This document shows positions 33,630 through 44,248 of a DNA stretch of 64,000 nt, in pieces. Position numbers and translations under genes: made by a program. Position 1 is the first letter of the stretch. Every line of letters begins with the position of its first letter. Source of the DNA: Toxorhynchites rutilus septentrionalis (lineage: Eukaryota; Arthropoda; Insecta; Diptera; Culicidae); NCBI RefSeq assembly GCF_029784135.1, contig NC_073745.1, positions 84,768,666 through 84,832,665 on the forward strand, written 5' to 3'. The notes below the pieces were generated by a model. The model saw nothing but the letters and a program-made list of their open reading frames with translations, was not told the origin of the DNA and ran no database searches.

Positions 33630-35151
33630 CAGTGATAGACATTCGTTTAGCCGCACTTGAAAAAAAACTTGAAACACTTACAAAACAACTAGCTTTTTAT
33701 CGGGATACTTATTTGCTGTAGTGAAAGTATATTTAAGTCACTTTTATTGAAAGGACGTGCGTCACAATCACACACACACACACACAATGCGGCATCGGTG
33801 GATATAAACATTCAAACGTCGTTTTTTCCCGAGACATATGTTTAGCCGCAGGGCATAAAAATCGAGTTTTCGCATAATCACCAAGCCTTTATCTGTGTTT
33901 TTTGAAAAAAATACTTGGGAATGTTCAATTTACAAGATAAATATTAGATGTGCAACGTAAGAAGTTGGTCAGATTAGTGATTTACGTAGAATTTCAAGGA
34001 ATGGTGAAAGGTATTCTATTGACGGAAGAGGGGCGGAAAATAATAAAGATATTCAGTGAACAAAAGTTTTCTAATTGCTCGATCGTAACCAATTGGTCTA
34101 TCTGAGAAAGTGGTACGGATTTTTTTTAATTAGTGCCAGAAATATGGGATATAACGACCAACAAATGGGAACACCAAAGTTACTTTGCGTCTTAAAGGTC
34201 GAATAAGTCACCAAACATCATGTGGAAGAAACCTCAAGGGAAGCCGAAACTGACCGCCACCCATAAGCAGAACCATCTCATTTTCGCCCGGCAATACATG
34301 GAATGGAAACTAGAATGGAGAAATGTTGTATTTTCCGGCGAAAAAAGTTCAATTTGGATGGTCCGCACTGTTACAGTTGCTATTGGTACAATTTGAGTCA
34401 ACGGCATGTCGTGAGATCGAAGCGAAATTTTGGGGGCGGAAGTTTGACAGTGTGGGGAGCCATTTTCTATCACAGCAAGCTTCTCATTTGTTTCATTTTT
34501 ACCCGAATGAATTCCGAAAAGTATCTTCAACTACTGGAGGACGTTTTGATTGACCATATTGAGAATAACGCTACCGAGGATGTCGTTTTTTCAGCAGGAT
34601 TATGCATAGATCCACGTTTCCAAGCAATCGAAGGCATGGTTTGCCGAAAGGACATTCCGTTTCTTGAATGACCTGCTGGCAGTCGATTGCAATCCCATAG
34701 AGAACCTATGGAGAATCTTGGCCGAGATGGTCTATGCAAACGGATGACAATTTGACAACATTTCCAGTCTCAAGGCAGTAATTCAGGAATGATGGGCTAT
34801 AATCAATATGGCAGCACTTTAGAAACTGTCTGACTCGATGCCAAATCGAGTTTTCAAAGTGATCCGAAATGAAGGTGGACATACTAAATATTAGCTACCG
34901 ATTGGACTCGAAATTTGCCGCACAAATTTTCTTTTATTGAAATTTTAGGATGTGGCTAAACGAATGTCCACCCTGATTCCACATATTTGAATTACTTAGA
35001 AAACAAAAAGTGAATTTATACTTTTTTTTAGAATGAATTCGATGAAAATAAACAATAATCGTCTTTTATGAGCAAAACTGTACAAAGAATAGACTTATTT
35101 TTAAAAATATTGAGGAAAAATAGGGTGCGGCTAAACGAATGTCTACCACTG
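33630..35151 (+). mobile_element. Degenerate Tc1-like transposon
   Basis: The left end CAGTGATAGACATTCGTTTA and the right end TAAACGAATGTCTACCACTG (35132-35151) are inverted repeats, with TA after the right end. Internal extra copies of the GTTTAGCCGC end motif lie at about 33841 and 34950. The + strand encodes Tc1 transposase pieces: RKKFNLDGPHCYSCYW, VRSKRNFGGGSLTVWGAIFY, TRMNSEKYLQLLEDVLIDHI (34303-34600), PIENLWRILAEMVYANG and the C-terminal KLSDSMPNRVFKVIRNEGG. The middle catalytic Asp (QDNA) region is garbled and several frameshifts are present, so it is inactive. Confidence 0.85.
33771..33787. repeat. (CA)n microsatellite
   Basis: Eight consecutive CA units within the left part of the Tc1-like element. 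Confidence 0.9.
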
Positions 35152-35508
35152 TATAAGTTGTAAAATTTGTTGCCATTCTAAAGGGAGCTTCATAATGTCT
35201 CTCTTATAGAAGTCATGGTCCTTATTGGCGAAAAACTCTAGCAATAGATTATTACAATCTTTTCTTGATCCCAATTTCTTATCACTCAGGAAATTTTGTA
35301 ATACGAGAAAAAGGTGGTAATCGCTTGGTTCCAGGTCCGGACTATATGGTGGATGCATTAAAACATCCCTATCAAGCTCGGTACAGTATCGGCACCTTAA
35401 ACACCTCACAATTTCAGCGGTCTGGCTTGCATTTTCGCCATTATAAAACAAAAAGTGTAAAATGTATCGAAATTTTCTTTTGTTAGCACAATGGTCCAAG
35501 AAGTGCAT
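35143..35508 (-). pseudogene. Internally deleted mariner transposase
   Basis: The 121-codon - strand frame joins a mariner N-terminus (FRYILHFLFYNGENASQTAE) directly to the C-terminal part MHPPYSPDLEPSDYHLF (third Asp) ..FYKRDIMKLPLEWQQIL. Roughly 200 residues, including the first two catalytic Asp, are missing. It starts right at the end of the Tc1-like element. Terminal repeats were not identified. Confidence 0.8.
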
Positions 35509-35510
35509 TT

Positions 35511-36316
35511 ATGTGAAAATAAGCATCTAGAGCTCAACAGTTATTCTCTAGACAAAAACTGTTTTCGACAAAGTTTAACAATAGAGCGCTGATTTTCATG
35601 TTGTCAAAAATAGGGCGACCAAAATTTTCGATGAAATAAAAAAATCTAACATTCTTATCTCCATAGATAGAGATATACATAGTTCGGCAATATTGTAGCC
35701 CCAGTTATTTAAGCAAATTTGTAGAACAAAGTTTTTCTCATCTCTTAAAATAACCGCTAAAGCGCCTTTTTCTAAATTGTGTAAGGGTCACCATGTGTTG
35801 GATTCAAGGAGTCTCCAAAATCTTTCGAAATCCTTCCTTCGATAGCTGTCGTTCATACCAGGGTCCGGAGCGTTTCCGTTGGGTCCAACACTGCTAGATT
35901 GCTTCAAAATTTCCAAATGAATTCTCGCTATGATGTTGGATCCTCAGTTGTAATGACTAGCAGCAGTGCGGATTTTTTTAAATTTATATAGAGGAAAATG
36001 AAACACAATTGTGTTCGTTGCGAGCACAAAACTAAGTGAGTTCTTTATTGAATATGAATACGAGTATGTATGAAAAAGGGTTTCAACTGACAAAGCAATT
36101 GAGCTCAGTCGATGACCGCTCGCTGAAATGCTACGCGAAAATTGGCTTCTAAATGAAACTAAAAATAATTCAACAATTTTCTTTTATTTCATTTCAATTT
36201 TTTAACATAATTTTCATTATCTAAAACTTGAAATATCTCGAAAACGGTTTGTCCGAGGGCAAAACATTAAATATACTTTTCCATGTAAAGTGTAGATTCC
36301 ATTTTTGTAGAGTAAT
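35511..36316. other. Intergenic stretch without recognisable genes
   Basis: AT-rich, no long frame, and no terminal repeats recognised. Confidence 0.4.
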
Positions 36317-36429
36317 ACGGGGCAAAGGTGCACACCTAACTGTTGTCGTCCAATAACTCTTGAAATAATAGTAAATAAAATTCCGTTTGCTTACCAAATT
36401 GTAACTATATATATTTCCTCCGAAACGTA

Positions 36430-37630
36430 GAGGGCGAACACGAAATTATTGCGACACAGTTAACAGGGCATAACTTTTTTACCATTGGGTAAAAATCAAC
36501 CAAATTTTGCACACTTTCTCATTGATGTGTATTGTCTACATGCTGTCAAACTCGAAGTCGTGTTTTACGATTCAACGAAAACAGAGGTGAAACAACGCGA
36601 GTCGAGAGAACAAATTCTTTCCAAACACCTGGAATTTCCTGACCTGTCGCACCGGTAGTTGGGAAAAATGTTGAACATTCGCCATTCAACCGTCTCCAGA
36701 GTGTTGAAGCGGTTCCAGGAGCGGTTGACGTTGGACCACGGCAAAGGAGCTGGAAGAAAACCGGGACCGGTGAACAAAAAGACGGAGGGAAAGGTGAAGC
36801 GGATAATTAAAGCAAATCCCAACGTCTCAAGCCGTGATTTGGCTAAAAAGATCGGCATGTCGCAGAGCTACGTCCAGAATGCAAAGAAGAGAGCTGGACT
36901 ACATATATACAAGGTACAAAACTTCCCAAACCGCGATGAGCAGCAGCAATCGACGGCTAAAACTCGGGCACGGAAGCTCTACGAGAAGATGCTGACAAAA
37001 TATGGCTGCTGTGTGATGGACGACGAAACGTATATTTTCACCGGCAAGAGCAAGTTCGATGTGGACGACAAATTTAAGAAGAAGAAAATGTCGAAGTTCG
37101 CCTCCAAATATCTCCTTTGGCAGGCCATCTGCTGTTGCGGACTGAGGAGTGAGCCTTTCGTGACAAAGGGCACAGTAAATGGCGAGATCTACAAATCTGA
37201 GTGTCTCTGCATCATGCCACTATTGTAAAAGTGTCCTGGAGTGGTATGAGGCCAATTCTGTCCATTTTGTTCCAAAGGATATGAACCCGCCAAACTGTCC
37301 GGAGCTGCGCCCGGTGGAGCAGTACTGGGCAATAATGAAGCGGGAACTTCGGAAGAGCAAGAAGACAGTCAAAGACGAGAGAAGGACATGTTGAGAAAAT
37401 GGAAAAAAAAACTGAGAAACTGGTACCGGATGACACTGTAAAGACTTGATGGAGGGCATCAAGCGAAAATGCGTTCAATTTTATACTCAAGGCTCCATCG
37501 ATTAACTTTTCTTTAGATTTTTGAAGTAAAAATATGTATAAAACTACCCTAAAATTTTGGTTTGATTCTAAACATTATAAGAAAATTGGCATGACATTTT
37601 CGGTGTCGCAATAATTTCGTGTTCGCCCCT
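36430..37630 (+). mobile_element. DD37D-type Tc1/mariner element, internally deleted
   Basis: GGGCGAACACGAAATTATTG and its reverse complement form the ends, flanked by TA at 36428-36429 and 37631-37632. The transposase open stretch 36659-37228 has a helix-turn-helix N-terminus (RVLKRFQERLTLDHG, SSRDLAKKIGMSQSYVQ), MDDETYIFTGKSKF (first Asp) and FVTKGTVNGEIYKSECL. It then jumps into ASCHYCKSVLEWYEANSVHF and NCPELRPVEQYWAIMKRELR in another frame. The deletion near 37210 removed the block with the second catalytic Asp. Related to, but clearly distinct from, the 11060-12361 element. Confidence 0.88.
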
Positions 37631-37673
37631 TAGTACAAGAATTTCTCGAGTTGTGTTTGTAATTGGACAAATA

Positions 37674-38637
37674 GGGTAAATGATCTTGGTTTGTCCAGTC
37701 GAAAATATGATCATGGTTTGCCCACTTTTTTGAATGCTCTAATTCAGCGCTCCCGTGTCAAATAAGGCCTTCGAATGTTTCGAAACATATAAATGAAATT
37801 GTGAAACATGATTTATAGTAGTTTGATAGTATATTTTTACGAAATCACATGTTTTAAAGGATTATAAAATACACCTTCTATTTGTGTCATTGCGCCCCTC
37901 ATTCGAGCTAACTTTTAATCGATCACCAGATGATTATTTGGTACGTATTCAGACCTTTTCTGGATTACAACACTTATAAATATTGTAAACATCATGCTTG
38001 CTCACCATTTGTATCGGATTTACATAGCTAAATCATTAAATTAACGCATTTTGATGAACTCAATTCTGATCATGAGTTGTCCAATTCAATAATGTTGTTT
38101 TGTCCACATGATTTCTATGGCAACCGCTTGGCGCGCTGCAGTTTGTTTGTGTTTGTTTATGGTGTGCTTCGCGTATAGCAGAAGTATGGTTTTTCTGTGT
38201 TGATTGTGTTGAGGTGAACACTTCTAAAATGCCCAGGAAAAGGCAATATTCTGAAGAAAGCCTAAATTATGAATGAATCAATATGATGACAGTAAACTCA
38301 AGCAATGATAAATGCAACATCTAATTGTGAATTCGAATGTTTTCATTCAAAAATGGAGATTTCTAAAACCGGACAAACCATGATCATTTTTTTGGGCAAA
38401 CCATGATCAGAGGTGGTCAAACCATGATCATAATTCTTCTTTAAGGAAAATCGTTAAAAAACATAAAAATTTGAATAATTTCAACACCTTATGGTAGTAT
38501 TAGCAACTAGAGACTTGGGGCTTTTCAACAAACCCAAACTCGTATCGATTATGTGTGATTTTCATGAAGAAAAATCGATTTGCATTTACTAGTTGCGTAA
38601 AAACACCCCAAATTGGACAAACCAAGATCATTTACCC
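37674..38637 (+). mobile_element. TA-flanked non-autonomous element, possibly pogo-like
   Basis: GGGTAAATGATCTTGGTTTG and its complement CAAACCAAGATCATTTACCC bound 964 bp, with TA at 37672-37673 and 38638-38639. Additional ACCATGATCA words are scattered inside. Around 38229 the text ATGCCCAGGAAAAGGCAATA reads MPRKRQYSEESLNYE*, resembling the start of psq/pogo-type transposases, as if only the first exon survived. The assignment to pogo is inferential. Confidence 0.6.
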
Positions 38638-38705
38638 TACCTATTTTAATACAAAAAGTCAAATGCGCACCTTTGTCTCATAGTGGCGGCAAAAATGCGC
38701 ACTTA

Positions 38706-39363
38706 TTGAATTGAACTTCTGAGATAACTTATACCGAAAATAAATGGTTTATCATCAGAAGCGGGAGAAGCATCATTACTAAAGAGTGTAAGCACCGTCC
38801 AGTAGGCAGGAGGGGGTGTTCTATGGTTTTTTATGGGTGGGGAAGAGCGGGTGTTAGGTCGAACATATCGCGTGGAAATTTCTGAGAGGGAGGAGACTGA
38901 CAATATAAGATATCCGAAAATGTCCAACATTTGAAACAGAATTCGTTTTTATTGACAAACTAGCTGACCCGGCCAACTTCGTCCCACCCATAATTGATAT
39001 ATTGATATAAATCATTTCGAACACTTAAGTTCCCACAGAAATTATTTTTATGTACGTAATCTATACTTGCGGTATATAATTTCTTTTTTGACATATAAAC
39101 CTGATGTAGACTAAGACCCATCAGTCCTGATACTGACTGTTTTAATCCGTTTCTCCGTTCTTGAGTTAAATCGTGAGGAACGGACACCAAATCATTTCTA
39201 TTTATATAGATCAAGTTTATAAATACATAGTTACCTTCACTTGATTTATTTGAAACTCATTGTAGAAAAAAAACAATATTTCTTCGAAGTTTATTGTGAA
39301 AACATAAACATAAACGAAACATAACCGTTATTGAATTGAATGCATGGTGAAAATAAAAACATT
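38706..39363. other. Decayed repeat stretch with a CTAGCTGACCCGGC motif
   Basis: AAACTAGCTGACCCGGCCAA at 38959 is a sequence found at the ends of a widespread insect repeat whose class I cannot assign. The rest is AT-rich with no recognised coding frame. Confidence 0.35.
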
Positions 39364-39637
39364 TTGACGTGGGACTACGTCTAACCGGAATATATGGAGG
39401 GTAAAATGAAAACCTAAACACAGAACATGCAGGAAAAAATGAAAGATTTCGAATGCTTATAGCTCGAACATTTCGTACTGGATAGGAGAGATGTTTGCAT
39501 CACTTGGTAGGGAATATTTCTACGTATCTATCGCAACTAACAAAATGTTGTTTTTCATTAGATAAACAATTGAATAACTGTAAAATATTAGGCGTACGCC
39601 CTAACTGCATCATTTTGATTGGCCCGATTTACGGTTT

Positions 39638-40210
39638 CCCTAACACAGCCATCAAAACCAAGCAGCCTTGGGGAAATCGGCATTGCAAATACATGAAAAT
39701 AGGGGGACTTTTGTTCTCATCGAAAAATGTTCCCTAACACAGACTTTAAAACCAAGCAGCGAAATCGGCATTGCAAACACACGAAAGAGCCTAGAGGCGA
39801 ATGAACTGAAAAGTTTAAACCCTCTTAAAGCCAAAAAGAAGAAGAAGAACACACGAAAGTAGGGGGAGCTTTTGTTCCCACCGAAATGTGTTCCCTAATA
39901 GAGATTTCTAAACCAAGGTGCCTGGAGAAATCGGTATTTCAAATTCATGCAAGTCGGGGGTATTTTTGTTCCGACTGGAATGTGTTTCCCTAACACAGAC
40001 TTCAAATCCATGGAGCGTGGGGAAATCGGCATTGCGAATTCATACAAATCGGGGGTATTTTTGTTCCGATTGAAATGTGTTTCCCTAACACAGACTTCAA
40101 AACCGAGGTTTCTGGGGAAATCGGCTCTGCAAATAAATGCAAACTGCGAGTACTTTTGTCCTCGCTTGCCTTTGTGCAGAGTGGAATATGTCTGTCCTAA
40201 CATGATCTTC
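39638..40210 (+). repeat. 95-bp minisatellite, five units (left arm)
   Basis: Units begin at 39638, 39732, 39893, 39988 and 40083 with CCCTAACACAGACTTCAAA and contain GGGGAAATCGGCATTGC and TTTTTGTTCCGA. Spacing is 94, 161 (66-bp insertion), 95 and 95. The inverted arm has the same array at 41656-42228. The short repeated frames it produces are not genes. Confidence 0.9.
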
Positions 40211-40357
40211 TAAACTTAGGAACCTGGGAAAATCGTGCAAACACTAGAAGCGAATGAACTTCCCAGTTCCAAGCAAATTCGAGATTCGAGAAGTATGTAC
40301 ACTTTTGGGATGTAAACTTCAGAGGGAAATGTAAAATAAAATAATCGTTTGATAATT

Positions 40358-40407
40358 TTTTTTTGTCTTTATTGGAAAGATTTTCAGCCTTAGGCTGGTT
40401 CATCAAA
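40358..40407 (-). mobile_element. 50-bp insertion of a LINE 3' tail with target duplication
   Basis: CGTTTGATAATT flanks both sides (40346-40357, 40408-40419). On the - strand the insert reads GATGAACCAGCCTAAGGCTG then AAAATC..AATAAAGAC and an A-run, the stem-loop 3' tail of a common mosquito LINE. The corresponding site at about 25999 in a related element is empty. The same insertion is present at the mirror position in the other arm (41459-41508). Confidence 0.75.
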
Positions 40408-40692
40408 CGTTTGATAATTCTTCCGTACATATATTTTGTTCTAGTCATCATACCAAACGTAAAAGGTCCGTCATTAAATTTACTTGTAACGAAGAACAAT
40501 CAATCACAATAAATGAATTGACTTTACACGGCATTTGTTCATTTTTTTCACTCACAGAGCAAATATATTGAACTCAATTGAATTTGGAAACTGTTTCATT
40601 CAATCAAGAATTTAATCAATACAAACGAATGATTGCCTAGCTAAGGTAGTTCCACGTGAACCTTGCGGTTATATCATAGATATAACCCACTC

Positions 40693-41173
40693 ATTTTTTC
40701 AGAGAAAAACGCTAAAGCGAACTTTTACCTCACAGCCACTGCGTACCTTTGCCCCACAAGCAATTTTCGAACTAATCGAATTTGAAAAAAATTCTTGAAC
40801 TTTTTCACAAAAACGAATACGCACTATCATCTACTATAAAATGAAGATTTCCTTGACAGTGTAGTTTCGAACTTTCCAGTTATTTTAGGTAAGTCAATCG
40901 TCATCTCCAAAACTGAAAAAAATAGATTAAAACATCGCAAAACTCTTTTTACCTCATAACTTAGTAATGTATCAAGTGAATACACTGTTGTATAATTTTT
41001 ATGCTCGTTTGCTTCAAAAAGGCCAATGCGGACTTTTGCCCCGCACTACTCTACCGCTTTTCTTAAATGGCCACGATTTCGCAGAGTATTGTAATTTAAT
41101 TTTGGTGGGTCAGGCACGATACCACTATTTTTCAAAATTTGTTCAATTTAAAGGGTTTTCTAATAAAAAAAAA
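40693..41173. other. Spacer between palindrome arms
   Basis: 480 bp with CTTTTACCTCACAGCC.., CCTTTGCCCCACAAGC and GGACTTTTGCCCCGCAC, resembling the repeat at 36317-38705. There is one 69-codon frame without recognisable content. Poly-A/T runs mark both borders with the arms. Confidence 0.5.
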
Positions 41174-42502
41174 TGAGTGGGTTATATCTATGATATAACC
41201 GCAAGGTTGACGTGGAACTACCTTAGCTTAGCAATCATTCGTTTATATTGATTAAATTCTTGATTGAATGAAACAGTTTCCAAATTCAATTGAGTTCAAT
41301 ATATTTGCTCTGTGAGTGAAAAAAATGAACAAATGCCATGTAAAGTCAATTCATTTATTGTGATTGATTGTTCTTCGTTACAAGTAAATTTAATGACGGA
41401 CCTTTTACGTTTGGTATGATGACTAGAACAAAATATATGTACGGAAGAATTATCAAACGTTTGATGAACCAGCCTAAGGCTGAAAATCTTTCCAATAAAG
41501 ACAAAAAAAATTATCAAACGATTATTTTATTTTACATTTCCCTCTGAAGTTTACATCCCAAAAGTGTACATACTTCTCGAATCTCGAATTTGCTTGAAAC
41601 TGGGAAGTTCATTCGCTTCTAGTGTCTGCACGATTTTCCCAGGTTCCTAAGTTTAGAAGATCATGTTAGGACAGACATATTCCACTCTGCACAAAGGCAA
41701 GCGAGGACAAAAGTACTCGCAGTTTGCATTTATTTGCAGAGCCGATTTCCCCAGAAACCTCGGTTTTGAAGTCTGTGTTAGGGAAACACATTTCAATCGG
41801 AACAAAAATACCCCCGATTTGTATGAATTCGCAATGCCGATTTCCCCACGCTCCATGGATTTAAAGTCTGTGTTAGGGAAACACATTCCAGTCGGAACAA
41901 AAATACCCCCGACTTGCATGAATTTGAAATACCGATTTCTCCAGGCACCTTGGTTTAGAAATCTCTATTAGGGAACACATTTCGGTGGGAACAAAAGCTC
42001 CCCCTACTTTCGTGTGTTCTTCTTCTTCTTTTTGGCTTTAAGAGGGTTTAAACTTTTCAGTTCATTCGCCTCTAGGCTCTTTCGTGTGTTTGCAATGCCG
42101 ATTTCGCTGCTTGGTTTTAAAGTCTGTGTTAGGGAACATTTTTCGATGAGAACAAAAGTCCCCCTATTTTCATGTATTTGCAATGCCGATTTCCCCAAGG
42201 CTGCTTGATTTTGATGGCTGTGTTAGGGAAACCGTAAATCGGGCCAATCAAAACGATGCAGTTAGGGCGTACGCCTAATATTTTACAGTTATTCAATTGT
42301 TTATCTAATGAAAAACAACATTTTGTTAGTTGCGATAGATGCGTAGACATATTCCCTACCAAGTGATGCAAACATCTCTCCTATCCAGTACGAAATGTTC
42401 GAGCTATAAGCATTCGAAATCTTTAATTTTGTCCTGCATGTTCTGTGTTTAGGTTTTCATTTTACCCTCCATATATTCCGGTTAGACGTAGTCCCACGTC
42501 AA
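41174..42502 (-). mobile_element. Helentron-like element, right arm of the palindrome
   Basis: Reverse complement of 39364-40692 with very few differences: hairpin GGTTATATC-TAT-GATATAACC at 41180-41200, GGTTGACGTGGAACTACC, the LINE-tail insertion, the 95-bp array (41656-42228) and the end GACGTAGTCCCACGTCAA (42485-42502). The incidental frames of the two arms translate identically over 88 and 102 codons. Unlike the left arm, it keeps TTGACGTGG beside the hairpin where the left arm has TTCACGTGG. Confidence 0.8.
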
Positions 42503-42639
42503 TATCTTTCAATATATCGAAGCTTTGCCTTGAGGTTTTGAGGTATAAACATTTTTAATATTAGATTCAATTTTCGAGTTAGATTTTTTAACGGTGTATT
42601 CAAAATATTATTTTTCCTAAATAGTCCATTGATTTCTCA

Positions 42640-42935
42640 ACATTCCTTTCCTTCCCCTGGTGACTGTAAGGATTTGGGCGGCGTCGTAATTGACTATTTA
42701 AGGTTGGAAAGCTGGAATGAGAATGGTATGCTATTCCCAAGCGTCATGTAGCCGTGGACTGGCCGATCCTCTAAAAGCGCGCAGCTTAAGCGCCACTCCC
42801 GAAGGAGGCTGCCCGCCAAGATCGATTTTGCCCCCCGGTTGAGACTCCCTGTAAGGGCGAGTTCATGTACTCTACTTCCGAAATAGAAGTACGGATCGCT
42901 CCAGCCAGGCCACGGAACTCCAAAACGAAACATTC
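42640..42935. repeat. Dispersed repeat with a partner at 51262
   Basis: CATTCCTTTCCTTCCCCTGG-TGACTGTAAGGA-TTGGGCGGCGTC is repeated with changes at 51262-51310 (CATTCCTTCTCTTCCTCTGG). The segment is GC-rich compared with its surroundings and carries ACTTCCGAAATAGAAGTACGG. I cannot assign a class. Confidence 0.45.
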
Positions 42936-43280
42936 AATTAGACCCCCATCAATCGAATTCAAGCTTCAAAGAAATCGGTAGATTTCACTCGTACCCGATT
43001 AATTCTCATCATAGGCCAGGCTGCTACCTGTCCATAGAGAGCGCCAAAAACACTGGAAAGACTTATTGTCCCACATAAAACGAAAAACGATCGCGATACA
43101 ATTTATAATGTGCAACATAAAAGACTTTCACAGTATCAAAGCTTTAGTCTGTACTAATATTCGATAACTAAATATATTTGTATTTTAACACCGTTTAATT
43201 AAACATTACATAAATGATATTGTAACATGCATTTATTCGATTAATCCTGCTATCCTATTATCTTCCATTCGAATTATAGC

Positions 43281-44228
43281 TTGAAAGCTTTCTATGAGAG
43301 GTGTGTGCGTGAAATTGAGCTTTTGTTGCCCCGGGGTCTTTTGATTCTATTGAGCGCTTTGTGTGGAGGGGTCAACAATGACGCCCATCAATTCCATTTG
43401 GCTTTTGACAAAAAAATCTCGGACGCGATCTTCTTCTCGCCGTCCGGTTCATCCCGACTTAGGGCAATAGATAAAAAACTCCGTGACGTCCTCACCGGAC
43501 GTCACCCTCCGTACAAAAGCTAGCTTGAAACGGACTCACCAGCTATTGACTTGAAATTGTTGACTGCTGCTGATGATTAGTTTCCTACGGGCGATATTGT
43601 TGTCCCTGCTGCGGATGATGATGACGGGCTCTCCGAGTCAGCGAATTATCTTCGCGATGAAGTGGCTATTCCTTACTGCCTGCGGGAGAATAGGTAGCTG
43701 TGCGATGGAATATTAGCACATAGCACATTTGATCGCCAACGTAAAGAAAAGTTCAAATCACCTGTGATTCGTAAGCACACACACGCACAACACGTTACTT
43801 CCTAATCACTGCATCTCATTTTAACATAGACCTTACGAACAAAGATTTTGAAAAAAAAGGACGAGTTTACCTTTTTGGAATTAATCAAACGAGCACGCGC
43901 ACTTCCACTATTTTCCGCAGTCACGAACAAAGTAAGCGCGCCTAGACATCCTCAGATCAGGGAAAGTGAAATCAAACGTACTTACAGGAAGTATGTCATT
44001 TCCCAAAATCTTGTCGGCTATCCTCGGAAATCTGAAGATTGTCATTGGCCGAATCATTCTGATTTCGGAAAACCTTATTCCAACCTTCACTCCCCCCTTC
44101 CGTACGTAGCAGCTTCCCTGAACTCTATAACATGGGAATCTCTCCCAGGCTCTCTCCTGAAGTTAAGACAAAACGCTTTACGCCGTTTGAAGATCGACTC
44201 AGCCCATCTGCGTTGTTATCTACCTTAG
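43281..44228 (+). pseudogene. Unrecognised coding-like relics (two frames)
   Basis: Two + frames, 43281-43523 (80 codons, ending RLRAIDKKLRDVLTGRHPPY) and 43848-44228 (126 codons, with FTFLELIKRARALPLFSAV and LLKLRQNALRRLKIDSAHLR), have protein-like composition. They lie just beside the LOA-like LINE, in opposite orientation. Neither has a motif I can name. They may be pieces of one decayed mobile-element protein, or of a gene fragment. Confidence 0.35.
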
Positions 44229-44248
44229 GGCAAATACATATGAGAGTA

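Larger units (their letters stand above)
36317..38705. mobile_element. GGGGCAAAGGTGCAC repeat split by two later DNA transposons
   Basis: ACGGGGCAAAGGTGCACACC at 36327 and GTGCGCACCTTTG-type sequence (TGCGCACCTTTGTCTCA) at 38663 are inverted ends of one repeat. Related TTTGCCCC/GCGGAC words recur in the spacer of the palindrome at 40693-41173. The DD37D element (36430-37630) and the TA-flanked element (37674-38637) sit inside, separated by 43 bases of host repeat. Confidence 0.45.
39364..40692 (+). mobile_element. Helentron-like element, left arm of a large palindrome
   Basis: The 5' end is TTGACGTGGGACTACGTC (39364-39381). The 3' end is GTAGTTCCACGTGAACCTTG then hairpin GGTTATATC-ATA-GATATAACC (40667-40687), CCACTCA and a T-run. 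The interior contains five 95-bp units (39638-40210), with a 66-bp extra segment in the second. A 50-bp LINE-tail insertion lies at 40358-40407. Nearly identical, inverted, to 41174-42502. Confidence 0.8.

Noticed and set aside
33630..34990. Tc1-like element ending at 34955 instead of 35151
   Set aside because: An end-like GTGGCTAAACGAATGTCC lies there, but the full terminal motif with CACTG and a following TA occurs only at 35132-35151. The inner copy is probably a subterminal repeat.
39667..42208. Repeated 64- to 102-codon frames on both strands
   Set aside because: They are produced by the 95-bp minisatellite and appear identically in both palindrome arms in mirrored positions. They are not genes.
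39364..42502. Single 3.1-kb foldback element with 1.3-kb terminal inverted repeats
   Set aside because: Each arm has both ends of the family (motif end and hairpin end) and matches stand-alone copies elsewhere, so two inverted copies explain it better.
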